Shown: positions 6,947 through 9,228 of the stretch, piece by piece | Numbering within the stretch: the stretch's first letter is position 1 | Layout of the letters: each line of letters starts with the position of its first letter | From: Alphaproteobacteria bacterium HGW-Alphaproteobacteria-13 | GTDB taxonomy: Bacteria > Pseudomonadota > Alphaproteobacteria > Sphingomonadales > Sphingomonadaceae | DNA length: 9,228 bases | Reading direction: 5' to 3' | Assembly (NCBI GenBank): GCA_002842935.1 | Contig: PHEM01000105.1 | Span: 1-9,228, forward strand | The notes under the pieces: model-generated | Databases searched by the model: none | Seen by the model: the letters and a program-made list of their open reading frames with translations, nothing else | What the model was told of the DNA's origin: nothing | Position numbers and translations under genes: made by a program

Positions 6947-7396
6947 ATGTTCGGACGAAAGAAAGCGCCAACTGAGGAAGAGAAGGCGGCGATGCAAGCC
7001 GCAATGGCTGAACGCATACGGGAACGCTTCGATGAATTCGATGAAACCGTGATGATGCCATTCCAAGAAGGTCTGTTGCTGACGTTTAGCGAAGGTCTGG
7101 ACCAGCGCGTCGAAGAGCATGGCATCGTCCCGGAAATCATCCGGAAATATTACGTCGAAGTCTGCGAGGCACCTTGGCGGGACGCGCTTCCCGGCTTCGA
7201 AGACGACTTCTATGAGTTTCGCGACATGGCGGAATGGGTAGGCATCATCGAAACCCTAGAGTTGCGCGAGTATGACGCGTGGTTTGACCAGAAGTTCGAT
7301 TCGACGTCCGGACGCCTATTGCTGATGGCTGCATCCCGCGTTGGCGGCATGGTGATGTCGCACGGTCTGACCGATGAAGAATGGGCGGGCGATTAG
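6947..7396 (+). CDS. Uncharacterised acidic soluble protein, 149 aa
   Basis: I do not recognise this protein. It starts MFGRKKAPTEEEKAAMQAAM, with a short basic tip followed by a charged helix (residues ~9-30). The rest is acidic and aromatic-rich and predicted to be mainly helical (for example EAPWRDALPGFEDDFYEFRDMAEW and LELREYDAWFDQKF). There is no signal peptide, no membrane segment and no cysteine-based metal motif. The start at 6947 rests on GGGAGG at 6934-6939; starting at 6902 would add 15 residues without a ribosome site. Its stop overlaps the stop of the convergent Mrr-nuclease gene (7393-7396), with no room for a terminator between them. It may be an accessory or regulator of the neighbouring membrane/nuclease pair, but that is only proximity. 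Confidence 0.7.
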   Translation: MFGRKKAPTEEEKAAMQAAMAERIRERFDEFDETVMMPFQEGLLLTFSEGLDQRVEEHGIVPEIIRKYYVEVCEAPWRDALPGFEDDFYEFRDMAEWVGIIETLELREYDAWFDQKFDSTSGRLLLMAASRVGGMVMSHGLTDEEWAGD

Positions 7397-8154
7397 AGCC
7401 AGTTTATCGTCTGCCGGGTTGCCATCTGAGACAGGCGTAAGCCGTCGATGCACTTCACCCCCAATGCCGACGCTTCTTCTAAGGCGGGCTTGGTGTAGCC
7501 ATTTGTGGAAAACATGACCGGTTTGGCTTTGCCCCCGCTCTTCATCGCCGCGCCTGCGATTTGCCTGATCGCGGCGACAGCCACTGGCTTTGCGTAACCT
7601 TTGCACTGGCACCAGTAAGTCGATGACCCAAGTTTGAGAATGATGTCGACACCGCCATCGCCCGTCACCTTAGTCAGTTCGACCGAGCCGCCGCGCCGTT
7701 GGAAGAACGATGCGACCGCGTGTTCAAACGCTGTAGCCTTCAGATCGCGCCAATATCCAAAGCCCGCTTCGGTTTGGGTGAAGTTCCAATCGGCTAACGC
7801 TAAGACGTAAATTTTAGCGTCATCTCCATATTTCGTTTCTTCGACGTCGGACACGATCTGACGCGCGACAGCGGGCTCCACCAACCATTGGATTCCGAAA
7901 AAGACGACAACGCTGATCGGAGTGAAAGTGGCGAACAAGACTGCTCCGACGCTTTCAAAATGCAGATACACGCCAATCGCGAACGCCACGAACCCCGCAA
8001 CAGCGATAGAATTGCTGATCGTCTTCCGACGCGCTTCAAGCTGCTCCATTGCGCGTTCATAAACACCGACTGCGAACGACGCCGGTAATCCGAAACTTTC
8101 GGGACGGGGGCGGTTGCTAGACGCTTCCACCGTGACCTTGGGTGCCCGTAACAT
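7393..8154 (-). CDS. Membrane-anchored Mrr-type restriction endonuclease
   Basis: This is a 253-aa protein. The N-terminal 45 residues are cytosolic and charged. Two membrane helices follow at ~48-64 (SISNSIAVAGFVAFAIGVYL-like) and ~68-91 (VGAVLFATFTPISVVVFFGI). Residues ~135-245 form an Mrr_cat (type IV restriction) nuclease domain of the PD-(D/E)xK fold: FEHAVASFF with E144, GDGGVDIIL with D170, CQCKGY with Q183 and K185, then FSTNGYTKPALEEA and CIDGLRL. Catalytic residues are intact, and Q-x-K replaces E-x-K as is normal for Mrr. The start is the ATG at 8154, which overlaps the upstream TGA (TGATG), indicating translational coupling. An in-frame extension to 8538 is only a shadow of the upstream gene. 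Family members cut modified or foreign DNA; membrane tethering suggests action at the site of DNA entry, or as an effector. That role is inference. Confidence 0.85.
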   Translation of the reverse strand: MLRAPKVTVEASSNRPRPESFGLPASFAVGVYERAMEQLEARRKTISNSIAVAGFVAFAIGVYLHFESVGAVLFATFTPISVVVFFGIQWLVEPAVARQIVSDVEETKYGDDAKIYVLALADWNFTQTEAGFGYWRDLKATAFEHAVASFFQRRGGSVELTKVTGDGGVDIILKLGSSTYWCQCKGYAKPVAVAAIRQIAGAAMKSGGKAKPVMFSTNGYTKPALEEASALGVKCIDGLRLSQMATRQTINWL

Positions 8155-8951
8155 CAGACCTTCCGGGACCAGATCACGCCGCGCGCCGCAAACCAGCGAT
8201 ATCGCTTCCGGTCGCTGATGGCTTCCTTGCGAACCCAAGCGATAGCCTTCGCAGTGAGCATTTTCTTGGCGATGATTGCGAGGGCAAGCAGTCCGACACC
8301 CGCCCACACACTCCAAAAGATCGCGACCGGGATGACGGCGAGCAAGCCGACGAAGAAGATCAGGGGCAGAATGGAGGTCCACGCGCTGCCCGACAGGCGA
8401 TATGCTTGTGTCGCCAATCCCCGATCTACGAACAGTGACAGCCGCCCCCGGTTGTATTCGTCGGAAAACGTCTGATAGGGTAGGCGGGTAAGCATGGTGG
8501 AATCGCGTTCGGTGTATTTGCTGAGCTTTGTGCGCCAATCAAATTCTTGAAGCTCAGCAATGGCATCGCGTTTGGCGAAAAGCAGAAGCTCTCCCCATTC
8601 GTAATCCGACTTGCGGAAGGATTCGTCGAAGGGCGGAAATGCTTCTTCAAGCCGTATCCAGAGTTTCGAAGGCGCGAAATAGTTCAATATCTGATCGCGG
8701 TCGTCGTCGGTGCGATGCTCGAAATTTTCGATGATGCCCTTTTGCTCAAGGTGCATCCCGGCGAGAACGATCAGCGTCCAAAGAGCGTTGGGATAGGCAT
8801 GGTCGATGTCATGCTCCATCACATAATCTTCGAAGTCGGCGTCGAAGACCCGGCGTATTAAATCGTCCTGCTGATCGCGGGGGAGGTCGCCAACAGATAG
8901 TGTGCCGACGTGGCTGTCATATGCAGAAACGTAACTCGTGAATGATCGCAC
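8154..8951 (-). CDS. Unrecognised protein with C-terminal two-helix membrane anchor, partner of the Mrr nuclease
   Basis: I do not recognise this 265-aa protein. Residues 1-185 are soluble, acidic and aromatic-rich. A hydrophobic hairpin spans ~193-213 (ILPLIFFVGLLAVIPVAIFW) and ~214-229 (WAGVGLLALAII), followed by a strongly basic tail (WVRKEAISDRKRYRWFAARG) that should stay in the cytoplasm. I chose the GTG at 8951 because GGGAGG (complement of 8960-8965) lies 8 nt upstream. The longer option, TTG at 8978, falls inside a 7-bp inverted repeat and has no ribosome site. The stop overlaps the nuclease start by one base, so the two are probably made together and both sit in the membrane. The soluble part may sense a signal or the invader. 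The alternative is an unrelated housekeeping membrane protein. Confidence 0.75.
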   Translation of the reverse strand: MRSFTSYVSAYDSHVGTLSVGDLPRDQQDDLIRRVFDADFEDYVMEHDIDHAYPNALWTLIVLAGMHLEQKGIIENFEHRTDDDRDQILNYFAPSKLWIRLEEAFPPFDESFRKSDYEWGELLLFAKRDAIAELQEFDWRTKLSKYTERDSTMLTRLPYQTFSDEYNRGRLSLFVDRGLATQAYRLSGSAWTSILPLIFFVGLLAVIPVAIFWSVWAGVGLLALAIIAKKMLTAKAIAWVRKEAISDRKRYRWFAARGVIWSRKV

Positions 8952-8976
8952 CGGCTGCCCCTCCCGTGGTGAGGGC

Positions 8977-9001
8977 AAGCCTATAGCGTATGATTAGGCT
9001 T
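8977..9001 (-). promoter_or_regulatory. Candidate operator and promoter of the membrane protein/Mrr operon
   Basis: AAGCCTA (8977-8983) and TAGGCTT (8995-9001) are perfect 7-bp inverted arms around an 11-bp spacer. Read on the minus strand, TATAGG inside it could be a -10 element, with TTCGAC as a poor -35 about 18 bp upstream. The arrangement would let a repressor bind over the promoter, but no repressor gene is recognised nearby. Confidence 0.4.
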
Positions 9002-9176
9002 CCGTCGAAACCAGACTAATCCGCTGAACGGTTTCGTTTCCGGTCATTCGGCTTCGATCCGGACGAACTGACAGCAATCGACCAATTGGCATCCCGAGTA
9101 GCGCCAGCTTTGTTGGGCGGAACCTCCGTGCTAGGGCGCTCAACATCGAGCCTCAAATCATTCTGCCGGGGGAATT
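9002..9176. other. Unassigned spacer
   Basis: No supported gene is seen in this stretch. The plus frame starting at 9020 stays open to the window end and contains a protein-like segment (FGFDPDELTAIDQLAS) but has no credible start or ribosome site. It may be a gene remnant. No repeat or RNA gene was recognised. Confidence 0.3.
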
Positions 9177-9228
9177 ATGATCACAGCCGCTCTTCTGCTT
9201 GCAATCTCAGGCGCAGCACCAGAATATG
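9177..9228 (+). CDS. Start of a possible exported protein (truncated by window end)
   Basis: Seventeen codons are visible: MITAALLLAISGAAPEY. The short hydrophobic core ending SGA-A resembles a secretion signal with a cleavage site near residue 13 or 14. GGGGGA (9168-9173) ahead of the ATG could act as a Shine-Dalgarno, although its 3-nt spacing is tight. The frame is closed by a TAG at 9132-9134, so the ATG is the first start available. Too little is visible to name it. Confidence 0.4.
   Translation, partial: MITAALLLAISGAAPEY

Noticed and set aside
8155..8538. N-terminal extension of the Mrr protein to 381 aa
   Set aside because: The extra residues are low-quality, arginine/histidine-rich sequence antiphase to the upstream membrane-protein gene. 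The ATG at 8154 fits the coupled TGATG junction.
8547..8861. A 104-codon plus-strand open frame
   Set aside because: It is a shadow of the 265-aa membrane protein on the other strand.
9020..9228. Plus-strand open frame with a protein-like stretch
   Set aside because: It has no plausible start or ribosome site, and the frame beginning at 9177 has a better claim, so I left it as a possible remnant.

Overview
The window looks like part of the backbone of a low-copy, iteron-controlled plasmid (or a megaplasmid or chromid) from an alphaproteobacterium. The GC-rich codon use, the ParA plus small-partner layout, the Rep_3-type initiator and the bacterial strawberry-notch (Sbno) methylase-helicase would fit a sphingomonad-like host. 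That host assignment is inference; no taxonomic marker is present.

Layout. Positions 1-751 (+) hold the C-terminal part of a ParA-like ATPase followed, with a 4-nt ATGA overlap, by a 109-aa protein whose C-terminal half reads like a ribbon-helix-helix DNA-binding domain: a probable partition pair. It converges on a 372-aa Rep_3-family initiator (787-1905, -). Between the initiator start and 2574 lies a gene-free ~670-bp stretch that reads as the replication origin. It holds ten copies of a 20-bp iteron, consensus GCCCCCNNNNNCTCAYATAA: five dispersed (1944-2178) and five in a phased 20/22/22/22-bp array (2312-2417). An AT-rich stretch with an 11-bp direct repeat follows. One further, isolated iteron in the opposite orientation sits at 756-775, between the partition operon and the 3' end of rep.

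Positions 2575-6801 (+) encode one 1408-aa polypeptide. It has an N-terminal N6-adenine-type DNA methylase (LEPSAGIGT and NPPF motifs), a proline-rich linker, and an Sbno-type superfamily 2 helicase (GDGTGAGKG, DEAH, SAT, QGLGRTNRTNQ). Its ribosome binding site overlaps a hairpin. The architecture recalls methylase-helicase antirestriction proteins carried by mobile DNA such as phage P1 DarB, but the role here is unproven.

Positions 6947-9001 form a small accessory module. An unrecognised 149-aa acidic protein (+) meets, tail to tail with overlapping stop codons, a two-gene minus-strand operon. That operon encodes a 265-aa protein with a C-terminal two-helix membrane hairpin and then a 253-aa membrane-anchored Mrr-type nuclease, coupled by a TGATG junction. 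A 7-bp inverted repeat lies at the operon's presumed promoter. A membrane-tethered nuclease with a membrane partner is a plausible uncharacterised defence module, and it is the part of the window I would examine first for novelty, along with the methylase-helicase. After 9001 there is ~175 bp of unassigned sequence and the start of a possible exported protein running off the end.
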